A stretch of 64,000 nt of DNA from Shewanella decolorationis S12 (lineage in GTDB: Bacteria > Pseudomonadota > Gammaproteobacteria > Enterobacterales > Shewanellaceae): positions 62,001 to 126,000 of the forward strand of contig NZ_AXZL01000071.1 of the NCBI RefSeq assembly GCF_000485795.1, given 5' to 3'. Positions within the stretch are counted from its first letter, which is position 1. Each line of letters begins with the position of its first letter. The position numbers were made by a program, and so were the translations under genes. Under the pieces are notes generated by a model, which was not told where the DNA came from, did not search any database, and saw only the letters and a program-made list of their open reading frames with translations. Of this stretch, positions 18,132-27,403 are shown piece by piece.

Positions 18132-19514
18132 TCACAAGTCTTCGTGATTGAGAGACATGGCCAATTCGTAACCCTCAAGGATGGTTTGTAACCTAAACCA
18201 TCCTTCCCACAATACCTCTACACAAGCTCGACCTGTCCGCTTGGTATCTTTCCAACCCCCTAATCTGGCCAGACGCTCGTACGCCCACTGCATATCGGGT
18301 GCCTGTTGAGGTAACGGACGTCCCTCCATTTTCAGCCAAAGTAATTTCCACGCTTTCTGAGCCAATAGCGTTTCACAACATTGTGCTGCCACTTCCGCTT
18401 TGGATACCTTCATAAAGCGAAGCTGGAGTAAGCGTGTGGCGATAAAAGCCAGTATCACACTCATACGCTCCAGGTTCTCACGGCACTGCATTCTCAGCTC
18501 TTCCACCGCGGTGCCACTGCTTTTCCATACCTTGTGGTAATCTTCAATCAACCAACGGCGCTCGTAATAGCCGACAACCTCCAGTGCCTCCTTCGAGCAT
18601 GTGATAGGTTCGGAGGTGAGTAAGTGCCATGCCAGTTTTTCTTCACGATGACTTTGCTCTACGACACTGACGTAATACAGAGTGATGTCTGCCTGAGTGC
18701 GTTTGTTGGCTGGAGCTTTGAGGGTCACTCGGGCATATCTCATTTCCAGCGTCACCGCTCGGGCTTTCCTTCCGCCTTTCTGAGGAATGAGGAGAGATTT
18801 CGTTAATGTATTCGAGTAGTCATAGAGTTTGTGTGCATGCTCTTGAATGCATCGGCTCTGCATCGAGCGGACGACAAAGCACTGTTGGTGCTGGGTTTTA
18901 TAGGTCAGATATTCAAACAAATCAGCCTCACGGTCACAGACGGAAATCACCTTGTTGATATGCTCGCCTAAACGGGCAGACATATTGGCGGAGGCTTGTT
19001 CCCATTTGTAGCTCTCTTTTTCCTCGTAAGGGCGAGTAGCATGTTGGCGGCGTTGCCCGCGCTTAGTGATATCCCGCGTCCAACGCTGTTGCTCAATCAG
19101 CCCAACGACTTGCTGGCTTTGCGGTGAAAACAGCAAGATTGAATGCGCCAGAATGGCACGGTTTTTATCCCCTTGATTGGTATGACCTAACTCCTCCCTG
19201 ACACTGTCATGCTTGTAAGTCAGCGAGGTGGTATCCTCTAGTGCTAACAAGATGTCATGCTCTCGAGCTTGCTGCGCGGTGGCTTGAAAACCCGCTTCAG
19301 CAATATCACTGGCTTGAATATTCTCATTGCGGATAAATCGGTAGGCCCCTTCCATCTCAGCGGGGGATAAGGGAAGTCTGGACACGGCAACTCCGGGTTG
19401 TTGGGTAATAGAGGTAGCCAGTGAAACAAGTCTTTGTGTACGTCTTGGGTCGTTGAGGTTTGCGTGCCCAAATTGACATTGCGCCCACTGCTCTGGATCC
19501 ATCATCTTCATCAT
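18132..19514 (-). CDS. IS4-family transposase, Tn5/IS50 type
   Basis: 460 residues, close to the 476 of Tn5 transposase and colinear with it. The N-terminal DNA-binding region (FGHANLNDPRRTQRL) corresponds to that of Tn5. The DDE triad is Asp94 (LALEDTTSL), Asp194 (VCDREADLF) and Glu324 in the YREK motif YYERRWLIEDYHKVW. The C-terminus (QWAYERLARLGGWKDTKRTG) is also Tn5-like. The stop codon lies inside the left terminal repeat and overlaps its GATC. Several ATG codons cluster at the start; GAGG precedes the first. Met54 aligns with the Met used for the Tn5 inhibitor protein, but no ribosome binding site precedes it. The gene appears functional. Confidence 0.93.
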   Translation of the reverse strand: MMKMMDPEQWAQCQFGHANLNDPRRTQRLVSLATSITQQPGVAVSRLPLSPAEMEGAYRFIRNENIQASDIAEAGFQATAQQAREHDILLALEDTTSLTYKHDSVREELGHTNQGDKNRAILAHSILLFSPQSQQVVGLIEQQRWTRDITKRGQRRQHATRPYEEKESYKWEQASANMSARLGEHINKVISVCDREADLFEYLTYKTQHQQCFVVRSMQSRCIQEHAHKLYDYSNTLTKSLLIPQKGGRKARAVTLEMRYARVTLKAPANKRTQADITLYYVSVVEQSHREEKLAWHLLTSEPITCSKEALEVVGYYERRWLIEDYHKVWKSSGTAVEELRMQCRENLERMSVILAFIATRLLQLRFMKVSKAEVAAQCCETLLAQKAWKLLWLKMEGRPLPQQAPDMQWAYERLARLGGWKDTKRTGRACVEVLWEGWFRLQTILEGYELAMSLNHEDL

Positions 19515-19568
19515 AATCGCCTCGAATATTTAGCCCTAGACGATCTGCTCACAATGCGGGGAATGAGT

Positions 19569-19601
19569 TCAAAAAAAATCCCTGAGCATTGTTCAGGGAT
19601 T
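19569..19601 (-). terminator. Internal terminator guarding the transposase gene
   Basis: Read on the minus strand, AATCCCTGA, a 7-base loop and TCAGGGATT are followed by a run of eight T. It lies between the right end of the element and the transposase gene and points with the gene, so transcripts entering from asnB should stop here. Confidence 0.75.
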
Positions 19602-19658
19602 TGTGTATGAGAGACAGCCCTAGGGTGGCTTTGTGATCTTGATGGCATGCCTCAGCGA

Positions 19659-21323
19659 TTAATAGCTGGCGGCATGCACTGAGCGTACGGCGCGACCAGA
19701 GGGGTCGATAATGCCACGTAGGCTTTCATCCCATGCCAGCGCTTCAGGCGTAGAGCAGGCGACCGATTTGCCCCCTGGAACCGTTTCGGCGGCACTTGGT
19801 AATGGATAATGCTCTTCAAAGAAACAACGGTAGAAATAGGCTTCCTTGGTTTCTGGCGTGTTGTACGGGAAGCGGAACTTCGCGTTAGCCAGTTGCAAAT
19901 CGTCTACTTGCTCTGCGGCATGGGCTTTTAAGCCATCAATCCAAGAGTAGCCTACGCCATCGCTAAATTGTTCCTTTTGGCGCCAAGCGACTTCTTTTGG
20001 CAATTTATGCTCAAAAGCTTGGCGCAGAATGTGTTTCTCAATGCGGCCATCCTTAGACATTTTCGCCTCAGGGTTGATACGCATCGCCACATCCATAAAT
20101 TCCTTATCGAGGAAAGGCACACGGGCTTCGAGTCCCCACGCCGCCATGGCCTTGTTGGCGCGTAGACAGTCGAACAGATGCAGTTTATCCAGTTTACGCA
20201 CGAGTTCCTCGTGGAAGGCCTGCGCGTTTGGTGCCTTGTGGAAGTACAAGTAACCGCCAAAGAGTTCATCGGCACCTTCACCCGATAACACCATTTTAAT
20301 GCCCATCGCCTTGATTTTACGCGCCATCAGGTACATGGGTGTCGCGGCACGAATGGTGGTCACATCATAGGTTTCTAAGTGGTAGATGACTTCTTTAATC
20401 GCATCTAAACCCTCTTGGAAGGTAAAGTTGATCTCGTGGTGAATGGTACCAATCGCATCGGCGACCTTCTTAGCGGCGGCTAAATCCGGCGCACCTTTTA
20501 ACCCTACGGCAAAGGAGTGTAGCTGTGGCCACCAAGCGCCACTTTGATCGTCATCTTCGATACGGCGTTTGGCAAAGGTTTGGGTAATCGCCGAGATCAC
20601 CGAGGAATCTAAACCGCCAGACAACAACACGCCGTAGGGCACGTCGGACATCAATTGGCGCTTAACTGCGGCTTCGAGGGCATCACGTAATTCTTCTTGG
20701 CTGGCACCGTTATCTTTCACCGCATCAAAGCTCTGCCAATCGCGAGTGTAGTATTGCACTGGCTCACCGATGCTTGAGTACAGATATTGCCCAGGCTGAA
20801 ATTCGGCCACGGTCTTACAGACGGGCATCAGTGCTTTCATTTCGGAGGCCACGTAGAAGTTACCCGCCGCATCACGCCCAGTGTAGAGCGGGATAATGCC
20901 CATATGGTCGCGGCCAATAAGGTAGGCGTCTTTGGCTTTATCGTAGAGAACGAAGGCGAAAATACCGTTTAATTTATCAAGGAATTCAGTGCCATATTCT
21001 TGGTATAGCGCCAAGATGACTTCGCAGTCAGAGTTGGTTTGATAGCTATATTTATCGCCGAGCTGGGCTTTGAGTTCTTTATGGTTGTAGATCTCACCGT
21101 TGACCGCGAGGATAAGGCTGCCGTCTTCGGTTAGTAGTGGCTGCGCACCGTGTTCAATATCGACAATCGCCAAGCGCTCATGGGCCAAAATCGCTTTGTC
21201 GCTGGCGTAAATGCCTGACCAATCTGGGCCGCGATGGCGCATCAGTTTGGACATTTCCAGTGCCACTTGGCGTAGCTCTTTCGCATCGGATTGAATATCT
21301 AAAATTGAAAAAATCGAACACAT
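19659..21323 (-). CDS. asnB: Asparagine synthase B (glutamine-hydrolysing)
   Basis: 554 residues, the length of E. coli AsnB. The N-terminal class II glutaminase starts MCSIFSILD with catalytic Cys2 after Met removal, and holds RHRGPDWSG and the NGEIYNH motif. The synthetase half holds the ATP-pyrophosphatase motif LLSGGLDSS and LSGEGADELFGGY. It makes asparagine from aspartate, glutamine and ATP in the cytoplasm. A TTTAGGAG ribosome binding site precedes the ATG. Its downstream terminator is interrupted by the insertion sequence 42 bases beyond the stop. Confidence 0.97.
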   Translation of the reverse strand: MCSIFSILDIQSDAKELRQVALEMSKLMRHRGPDWSGIYASDKAILAHERLAIVDIEHGAQPLLTEDGSLILAVNGEIYNHKELKAQLGDKYSYQTNSDCEVILALYQEYGTEFLDKLNGIFAFVLYDKAKDAYLIGRDHMGIIPLYTGRDAAGNFYVASEMKALMPVCKTVAEFQPGQYLYSSIGEPVQYYTRDWQSFDAVKDNGASQEELRDALEAAVKRQLMSDVPYGVLLSGGLDSSVISAITQTFAKRRIEDDDQSGAWWPQLHSFAVGLKGAPDLAAAKKVADAIGTIHHEINFTFQEGLDAIKEVIYHLETYDVTTIRAATPMYLMARKIKAMGIKMVLSGEGADELFGGYLYFHKAPNAQAFHEELVRKLDKLHLFDCLRANKAMAAWGLEARVPFLDKEFMDVAMRINPEAKMSKDGRIEKHILRQAFEHKLPKEVAWRQKEQFSDGVGYSWIDGLKAHAAEQVDDLQLANAKFRFPYNTPETKEAYFYRCFFEEHYPLPSAAETVPGGKSVACSTPEALAWDESLRGIIDPSGRAVRSVHAASY

Positions 21324-21765
21324 AATGCAACTCCTAAACCGCTGTATTTCATTTGAGGATGTCTCAATTGAGTATCAATGTGCCAGCGATTCGGAATTTT
21401 GCCAAATACTATTTTTGATGATTTGTTCTATTTATGGTGTTTTAGCTGTGTTTAATTTATTTTAAAAATGCTTTTAATTGATGTTTATTTAATTAATTTC
21501 GTATTTTTATGAATAAAGTGTTTTTGCTTTTTGGTTGCAAAGCGGGATATTGGTAAATACGTAATGTTGACTCAAGAAAATCCGTTTTTGGAAAAATCAT
21601 CATAAATGTGAGCAAGATAGTGATCCAAGTGCAAATATTGCTGATTTTATAAGCAGCTTATCGGCGGTCATTGCACGTGCTGTTACAGCCAAGGTCAAAC
21701 TGTGAGGCTCTGAACTGATTAGATATTTAATGTGATTGGTATAAAGTAGGGCGGCTCATAAAATA
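21324..21765. other. AT-rich asnB upstream region without a gene
   Basis: A 440-base stretch between the M28 peptidase terminator and asnB. The first 200 bases upstream of asnB are very AT-rich with many A/T tracts (about 21400-21530), consistent with a promoter and nucleoid-protein binding. A short palindrome CTCAATTGAG lies at 21362-21371 in the asnB leader. I find no open frame with a credible start and no conserved RNA motif. Confidence 0.5.
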
Positions 21766-21791
21766 ATAAGGCACCTCTCAAGGTGCCTTAT
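21766..21791 (-). terminator. Terminator of the M28 peptidase gene
   Basis: ATAAGGCACCT (21766-21776) and AGGTGCCTTAT (21781-21791) form an 11-bp stem with loop CTCA; on the minus strand it is followed by TATTTTATG. Confidence 0.8.
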
Positions 21792-21825
21792 AGGGATGTT
21801 TCAGCGATGAATCGTTTTAAAGTGC

Positions 21826-23499
21826 TTACTTTGCGGTCGTGGCAAATTCCGTTTTGGCTGGACGCAGGCTGTTAAACTCTGTGCCTTGATAATAGCCTGG
21901 CCAATCTTGGCTGTTACCTAAGGTGCGAGTCACCTGATAGTAAACTTCGAGATCTTGAATCGCACCGCTCAGATCCCAGTCTTCATGGTATTCATCGCAG
22001 ACATTGTGGTAGCAGCCCTTCATGGTCGCCTGCATTTGAGTTTTATAGCTTGCCGTTGCGGCATCTATGGGCTCGCTGCCGCCACCGGCAAAGACCGCAG
22101 GCACGCCAAGTTTGGCAAAGCTGAAGTGATCAGAGCGGAAGAAACCGCCCGATGCAGGATTCTTTTCACCCAAAGCAATACGGTTTTGCTGTTTGGCAGC
22201 ATCGACTAAGTAGTTCTCAAGCTCGGACTTACCTTTACCGACGATAGTGAAGTCCTTCGTTTTTCCATAGATATTGGTGCTATCTAAGTTGAGCACTGCC
22301 ACGGTTTTATCAATGGGGTAGATAGGATTAGCTGCATAATAACGTGAGCCAAGCAACCCTTGTTCTTCACCCGTGGTAGCGATAAAGGTCACCGAGCGCG
22401 CTAAGCCGTGGCCCTGTTTAGCGTTATCGGCCAGTTGTCTGGCGATTTCTAAAATGCCCGCAATGCCCGATGCGTTATCCATGGCACCGTTATAAATCTT
22501 ATCGCCTTCTTTGCTGTCATCTTTACCAATGTGGTCCCAGTGGCCCGTGAACAGGATTTGCTCATCGGCTTGCTGAGTGCCGGGAAGGGTGGCGACAACG
22601 TTATAGCTGTTGGCGTATTCGGCTTTGTTTTTAAAGGCGATGTTAGCCGTTTGCTCAAGAGGCAAGTTAATCGGACTATCGGCGGCGCGCGCCATCAGCG
22701 TTGGTAGGGATAAACCCGCTTTTTCAAATAATTGTGTTGCAGCATCTAAGGTTAACCAGCCTTCGACTTGCACGCGACTGTCTTGCTCGGTTTTGCTGAG
22801 GACTAAATCTTGCTGCGCGCCAGTCCAGCTGTTTTCAACCACGGACCAAGGATAAGAAGCAGGCTCTGTATCGTGAATGATCAATGCGCCGAGTGCGCCT
22901 TGACGGCTGGCTTCTTCAAATTTGTAACTCCAGCGACCATAGTAGGTCATGGCTTTACCGTTAAACTTGCCAGAGTCGGGACGGGCAAACCCGGGATCGT
23001 TCACAAGGATCACCGCAATTTTGCCTTTCATATCCACATCTTGGTAATCGTTCCAGCCATATTCCGGCGCATTTACACCGTAGCCAACAAACACTAAGGG
23101 CGCGTTTTCGATATTGACGCCGCCATTATCGTGGCGACTATTTAAGACGATATCTTTGCGATAGGTTAATGGAAGTCCCGCCAAGCTGATTTGCTGCGCA
23201 TCGTAGGCGGTATAACTCACCATAGGTACAGGTTGTAAAAAACTGCCTTGATAGGCGCCTTTGAGTCCCATCTCGGCAAAGGCCTTAGACAGATAATCTA
23301 AGGTGAGCTTTTCACCGTGGGTGGTGGGGGCGCGGCCTTCAAACTCATCGGAGGAAAGGTTTTTAATGTCGTTTCTAAAGCGTGCTTCATTCATTTGCAC
23401 GGGTTTCAGTGCTGCACTGCTGTTGGCATCGGGCTGGGCCGAATTAGGGCTGCAGGCGCTGAGCATGGCTAGCGCGCAGACAGGATACAAACGTCGCAT
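21826..23499 (-). CDS. M28-family zinc aminopeptidase, lipoprotein
   Basis: 557 residues. The N-terminus MRRLYPVCALAMLSACS has a lipobox (LSAC), so the mature protein is probably tethered to a membrane by Cys16. A protease-associated-type insert spans about residues 130-270, and the M28 metallopeptidase domain follows. The di-zinc ligands are visible in FTGHWDHIG, GAMDNASG, TTGEEQG, NLDSTNIYG and the late RSDHFSFAK. The enzyme probably trims peptides in the periplasm. It is a single-gene unit with its own terminator. Confidence 0.9.
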   Translation of the reverse strand: MRRLYPVCALAMLSACSPNSAQPDANSSAALKPVQMNEARFRNDIKNLSSDEFEGRAPTTHGEKLTLDYLSKAFAEMGLKGAYQGSFLQPVPMVSYTAYDAQQISLAGLPLTYRKDIVLNSRHDNGGVNIENAPLVFVGYGVNAPEYGWNDYQDVDMKGKIAVILVNDPGFARPDSGKFNGKAMTYYGRWSYKFEEASRQGALGALIIHDTEPASYPWSVVENSWTGAQQDLVLSKTEQDSRVQVEGWLTLDAATQLFEKAGLSLPTLMARAADSPINLPLEQTANIAFKNKAEYANSYNVVATLPGTQQADEQILFTGHWDHIGKDDSKEGDKIYNGAMDNASGIAGILEIARQLADNAKQGHGLARSVTFIATTGEEQGLLGSRYYAANPIYPIDKTVAVLNLDSTNIYGKTKDFTIVGKGKSELENYLVDAAKQQNRIALGEKNPASGGFFRSDHFSFAKLGVPAVFAGGGSEPIDAATASYKTQMQATMKGCYHNVCDEYHEDWDLSGAIQDLEVYYQVTRTLGNSQDWPGYYQGTEFNSLRPAKTEFATTAK

Positions 23500-23696
23500 A
23501 GGTTAATCCTACTGTTGTTTTTAGGGCGTATTTCACGCATATATCAAAGGGGTATGTCGCGCCTTATCATGAAGCAAGCGCTATTGGCGGACAAGGGAGA
23601 GCCAAGGGGAAAAATGTTACTTAATGTTGCTTTACCGTATCGAGTCTGTTGTTGTTCTCAGCACGCTAAGGTGCTGAGAATCGGGCGATTTAAGGA

Positions 23697-24443
23697 TTAA
23701 ACCACATCAATATCGCCGGCACAGGCGAATACATGATTGGGGCGGAAAGGTTCTTTATCGATATCTTCAAGCTTACTCACGCCGCTGGTGACCAGAATAG
23801 TCTCAAGCCCTGCTTGAAAACCCGCCAGAATATCGGTGCGCATATTGTCGCCAATGATCACGGTATTTTCGGAATGGCCGTCGATATGGTTGAGCGCGGA
23901 GCGGATAATCCACGAACTCGGTTTGCCTACGTAGAAGGGTTTTTTGCCTGTAATCCGCTCTATCGGTGAACACAGGGCGCCGCAGGCTGGACTGTAAGCG
24001 GGGCCGTGAGTGTCGGGGTTGGTGGCGATAAAACGGGCACCACGGGCGACGAATCCGGCGGCCTTATGGATCATATCCCAGTTATAGGAGCGGGTTTCAC
24101 CGACAATCACGAAGTCAGGGTTAATGTCGGTAATGGTAAAACCAGCCTTGTAGAGCTCATGGGTGAGGGCGCCTTCGCCAATCACAAAGGCTTTACTGCC
24201 TTCTTGATGCTTTAAAAAGTCGGCGGTGGCCATGGCAGAGGTGTAAAAACATTCTTCTGGTACGTCTATCCCGGCGGCGCTGAGGCGGTTTTGCAGATCC
24301 TTACCCGTTTGTACTGGGTAATTGGTCAGAATAACGAGGGGATTGCCTTGGTCGAGAACGCGGTGGATAAATTTATCACTGCCGGGGATCAGCTTATTGT
24401 CGTGCAGGAGTACACCATCGATATCGCAGATAATATTTTTCAT
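23697..24443 (-). CDS. nagD: Ribonucleotide monophosphatase NagD (HAD-IIA)
   Basis: 248 residues, colinear with E. coli NagD (250). HAD motif I is CDIDGVLLHD with Asp7 and Asp9; the substrate-binding segment TNYPVQTG, the cap with YTSAMATADFL and VGETRSYNWDM, and motif IV VIIGDNMRTDI are all present. NagD dephosphorylates nucleoside monophosphates such as UMP and GMP. In E. coli it belongs to the nag operon; here it stands apart from any N-acetylglucosamine gene, between the M28 peptidase and purMN. Confidence 0.93.
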   Translation of the reverse strand: MKNIICDIDGVLLHDNKLIPGSDKFIHRVLDQGNPLVILTNYPVQTGKDLQNRLSAAGIDVPEECFYTSAMATADFLKHQEGSKAFVIGEGALTHELYKAGFTITDINPDFVIVGETRSYNWDMIHKAAGFVARGARFIATNPDTHGPAYSPACGALCSPIERITGKKPFYVGKPSSWIIRSALNHIDGHSENTVIIGDNMRTDILAGFQAGLETILVTSGVSKLEDIDKEPFRPNHVFACAGDIDVV

Positions 24444-24540
24444 CTAATAGTCTCTTGTATGCCGAACAAAATCACTTTTCGTTAGCTTATCTAATGCCAC
24501 ATTAGGCGAGAAAACAATGATTTTGTATGACAAGACGAAA

Positions 24541-24571
24541 AAAAAGAGACCCTTAGGGTCTCTTTTTTCGC
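24541..24571 (-). terminator. purMN terminator
   Basis: AAAAAGAGACCC (24541-24552), loop TTA, GGGTCTCTTTTT (24556-24567). On the minus strand a T-run follows the stem. It separates purN from nagD. Confidence 0.92.
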
Positions 24572-24581
24572 GAGGCAGTGT

Positions 24582-25226
24582 TTAATCGGGGGCGTAGCCG
24601 TTAGGTCCGATTAAGGTGCCATCGAGATAGGCTTGGCCGTCCTGCATTTTGAGGCGCTGATGGCTGAACCATTTCACCACTAAAGGATAAATCGCATGCT
24701 CTTGCTCATGGACACGAGCGGCGAGCATCTCAGCAGTATCATCCTCATAAACAGGGACTTTTGCCTGTAAAATCACCGGGCCTGCATCCAGCTCTGGCGT
24801 GACAAAATGCACACTGGCGCCATGTTCAGTGTCTTTGGCATCGATGGCGCGCTGGTGGGTGTTTAATCCGGTATATTTAGGCAGCAATGAAGGGTGAATA
24901 TTGATCATGCGTCCTAAGTAACGATTCACAAAATCGTTGGTCAGAATACGCATAAATCCAGCCAACACGATCAAATCGGGTTGGTACTTTTCAATCGTTG
25001 CCATTAACCGTGCATCGTAATCAGAGCGAGATTCACCTGAATGAGCAATCACGCAGCTGGTATCAATTTCACTATGATGGGCGCGAATTAAACCGTAGGC
25101 ATCGGGTTTATTACTGATCACTCCGACAACTTCGGCCTGCAGATTATCGTCACAACCGTCGATAACGGCTTGCAGGTTACTGCCATTTCCGGAAATTAAT
25201 ACAACTACACGACAGCTTTGGGGCAT
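24582..25226 (-). CDS. purN: Phosphoribosylglycinamide formyltransferase
   Basis: 214 residues. PurN transfers a formyl group from 10-formyltetrahydrofolate to GAR, the third step of purine synthesis. The glycine-rich phosphate loop ISGNGSN, the active-site segment MINIHPSLLPKYTG (Asn and His), and VTPELDAGPVI (Asp) are visible. The ATG overlaps the purM stop by one base (TAATG), so translation is coupled. Confidence 0.96.
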   Translation of the reverse strand: MPQSCRVVVLISGNGSNLQAVIDGCDDNLQAEVVGVISNKPDAYGLIRAHHSEIDTSCVIAHSGESRSDYDARLMATIEKYQPDLIVLAGFMRILTNDFVNRYLGRMINIHPSLLPKYTGLNTHQRAIDAKDTEHGASVHFVTPELDAGPVILQAKVPVYEDDTAEMLAARVHEQEHAIYPLVVKWFSHQRLKMQDGQAYLDGTLIGPNGYAPD

Positions 25227-26263
25227 TACAGGATCTCCACTTGCTCTTCATTGCCTTCGCGAGCAGCGATAGCACCGATTAGCCAAGCTTGTTCGCCTTC
25301 GGCGGCGAGCAGTGCCAGTGCGGCATCGACTTTATCGGCTGGCAGCGCAACGATCATGCCGACACCACAGTTAAAGGTGCGGTACATTTCATATTCTGCA
25401 ATGTTACCGTTTTCCATTAACCAATTGAAAACAGCAGGCCATTGCCATGAATCACCTTGGATAACGGCTTTGCAGTTTTCAGGCAGTACGCGGGGGATGT
25501 TTTCCCAGAAACCGCCGCCAGTGATGTGCGCCATTGCGTGCACGTCCGATGCTTCGATCAGCTTAAGCAATGATTTAACGTAAATTTTGGTTGGTTCTAA
25601 CAGATGTTGGATCAATGGCTTGCCATTGAGATCCTGTTGAGGATCCGCTTGGCTGACTTCTAATACTTTACGGATTAATGAATAGCCATTTGAATGTGGA
25701 CCGCTTGAGGCTAAAGCGATCAGTGCATCACCCGCAGCCACTTTACTCCCGTCAATGATGTCGGCCTTTTCAACCACGCCCACACAGAAACCTGCGAGGT
25801 CGTAATCTTCGCCTTCATACATGCCTGGCATTTCAGCGGTTTCGCCGCCGATTAACGCACAACCAGATTGGAAACAACCTTCGCCGATGCCGTTAACAAC
25901 CGAGGTTGCTGTTTCTACATCGAGCTTGCCTGTTGCGTAGTAATCGAGGAAAAACAATGGCTCAGCGCCTTGAACGATCAAGTCGTTCACACACATGGCC
26001 ACTAAGTCGATACCGACTGTGTCGTGTTTTTTGTAATCGATAGCTAAACGCAATTTAGTACCAACACCATCGGTGCCTGACACTAAAACAGGTTGCTTGT
26101 ATTTAGTGGGTAATTCACACAGTGCGCCAAAACCACCTAAGTTGCCCATTACCTCTGGACGACGGGTACGTTTAACAGCCGCTTTAATGTTATTTACCAG
26201 TGCATTACCAGCATCAATATCAACGCCAGCGTCTTTATAGCTCAGTGGGGTAGGAGTGCTCAC
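25226..26263 (-). CDS. purM: Phosphoribosylformylglycinamidine cyclo-ligase (AIR synthase)
   Basis: 345 residues from the GTG at 26263, the same length as E. coli PurM; AGAGGA is placed correctly before it. A longer frame to 26284 lacks support. The enzyme closes the imidazole ring with ATP to give AIR in step five of purine synthesis. The motifs [24 protein letters not shown] and [11 protein letters not shown] are diagnostic. It forms an operon with purN and is divergent from upp. Confidence 0.97.
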   Translation of the reverse strand: MSTPTPLSYKDAGVDIDAGNALVNNIKAAVKRTRRPEVMGNLGGFGALCELPTKYKQPVLVSGTDGVGTKLRLAIDYKKHDTVGIDLVAMCVNDLIVQGAEPLFFLDYYATGKLDVETATSVVNGIGEGCFQSGCALIGGETAEMPGMYEGEDYDLAGFCVGVVEKADIIDGSKVAAGDALIALASSGPHSNGYSLIRKVLEVSQADPQQDLNGKPLIQHLLEPTKIYVKSLLKLIEASDVHAMAHITGGGFWENIPRVLPENCKAVIQGDSWQWPAVFNWLMENGNIAEYEMYRTFNCGVGMIVALPADKVDAALALLAAEGEQAWLIGAIAAREGNEEQVEIL

Positions 26264-26590
26264 GGAGGATCCTCTCGGGTACATCGTTATTGGATTTTTA
26301 TGCGGCGGTATTCTATCAGCTTGTGCTAGGGGTCGAAAGTCATGATTTGGATTTATCAGCTTGTGGGGAGTATTTTTAGCTTCACAGGGGGATATTTCAC
26401 ATTTTCTATTCTGCGATTGGTCATAAAATAGTATACGAATGGGCGTATCTTAAGCGATTGGCAATAATTCTTGGGATATTGCTCACGATTAGCTCGAATG
26501 GCAAAACTTTATGTTTTACCCAATAAACAAATCATCTAGAATCTGAAAAATTTGCCTAAGATAATTCGCGAACAATAGTAGGAGAGAAAA
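26264..26590. other. purM-upp divergent regulatory region
   Basis: The 327-base gap between two divergent nucleotide-metabolism genes must hold both promoters. A upp promoter is visible at 26514-26542. A short inverted repeat ATACG-N6-CGTAT (26433-26448) is near the middle. I do not find a convincing PurR box (ACGCAAACGTTTGCGT-like). Confidence 0.5.
26514..26542 (+). promoter_or_regulatory. Probable upp promoter
   Basis: TTTTAC (26514-26519) and TAGAAT (26537-26542) are separated by 17 bases; the expected start near 26549 leaves a 40-base leader with an AGGAGAG ribosome binding site. Confidence 0.5.
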
Positions 26591-27217
26591 ATGAAAGTTG
26601 TCGAGGTTAAACACCCGTTAGTGCGTCACAAAATCGGCCTGATGCGTGAAGGTGACATTAGCACTAAACGTTTCCGTGAGCTAGCCGCCGAAGTGGGCAG
26701 CTTGTTAACCTATGAAGCTACCGCAGATTTCGAAACCGAAACTGTTACGATTGAAGGCTGGAATGGTCCAGTTGATGTGGATCAGATCAAGGGCAAAAAA
26801 GTGACTGTTGTGCCGATCCTGCGTGCGGGTTTAGGCATGATGGACGGCGTGCTTGAGCATATTCCAAGTGCGCGTATTTCGGTTGTAGGTATTTACCGCG
26901 ACGAAGAAACCTTAGAGCCTGTGCCATATTTTGAAAAGCTGGCCAGCGACATGAACGAGCGTATTGCACTGATTGTTGACCCTATGCTGGCAACTGGTGG
27001 CTCAATGATTGCGACTATCGACCTGCTGAAAAAACGCGGTTGTACCTCAATTAAAGCCTTAGTGTTAGTTGCCGCGCCCGAAGGGCTCAAAGCCCTTGAA
27101 GCGGCTCACCCGGATGTTGAGCTGTATACTGCCGCAATCGACAGATGCTTAAACGAGAAGGGCTATATCCTGCCTGGTTTAGGTGATGCGGGCGATAAGA
27201 TTTTTGGGACTAAATAA
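26591..27217 (+). CDS. upp: Uracil phosphoribosyltransferase
   Basis: 208 residues, the length of E. coli Upp. It salvages uracil with PRPP to UMP. The N-terminus [19 protein letters not shown] and the PRPP-binding loop [11 protein letters not shown] are diagnostic, and the uracil-binding segment [19 protein letters not shown] lies near the C-terminus. uraA, which often follows upp, is absent; a terminator follows instead. Confidence 0.97.
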   Translation: MKVVEVKHPLVRHKIGLMREGDISTKRFRELAAEVGSLLTYEATADFETETVTIEGWNGPVDVDQIKGKKVTVVPILRAGLGMMDGVLEHIPSARISVVGIYRDEETLEPVPYFEKLASDMNERIALIVDPMLATGGSMIATIDLLKKRGCTSIKALVLVAAPEGLKALEAAHPDVELYTAAIDRCLNEKGYILPGLGDAGDKIFGTK

Positions 27218-27251
27218 TGTTCTGATGGCTTAAATGCTATCTCGATTTGAC

Positions 27252-27280
27252 AAGGGGGCTTAGGCTCCCTTTTTGTTTTT
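27252..27280 (+). terminator. upp terminator
   Basis: AAGGGGGC (27252-27259), loop TTAG, GCTCCCTT (27264-27271; one G-U pair), followed by TTTGTTTTTTAT. Confidence 0.8.
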
Positions 27281-27403
27281 TATGATTCCATTTTTGCCGA
27301 CTCGTTCTACAGTTAACGATAAGATTAATTTTGACATAATGCGTTTTGCGCGGCGCAGTAGGTTTGCAATAAATCAATTTAACTCAGTTCATGATCGGAG
27401 ATT

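Larger units (their letters stand above)
18121..19617 (-). mobile_element. IS50/Tn5-like insertion sequence of the IS4 family, 1497 bp
   Basis: The ends are CTGTCTCTTGATCACAAGT (18121-18139) and, read inward from the other side, CTGTCTCTCATACACAAAT (19599-19617). Both closely resemble Tn5 ends: the left is like the inside end, including a GATC Dam site, and the right is like the outside end. The 9 bases flanking it are CCCTAGGGC and CCCTAGGGT, a target duplication with one mismatch, as expected for the 9-bp duplications of IS50. It contains one intact transposase gene and an internal terminator near the right end. The element has entered the centre of the asnB terminator palindrome. Confidence 0.9.

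Noticed and set aside
19527..19554. Transposase promoter TTGTGA-N16-TAAATA on the minus strand
   Set aside because: The predicted start would fall at or after the GAGG binding site, so this promoter would not give a translatable transcript; the true promoter is not clear.
18102..19635. Reading the insertion sequence as having 25-bp terminal inverted repeats that start with CACAAAGCC
   Set aside because: The outer part is a self-complementary palindrome that reads as an asnB terminator, and the inner 19 bp fit Tn5 ends exactly with a 9-bp duplication. The longer repeat is better explained by insertion into the palindrome, though other copies would settle it.
26433..26448. ATACG-N6-CGTAT as a purine or pyrimidine regulator site
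   Set aside because: The arms are only 5 bp and do not match PurR or another known consensus; chance occurrence is likely.
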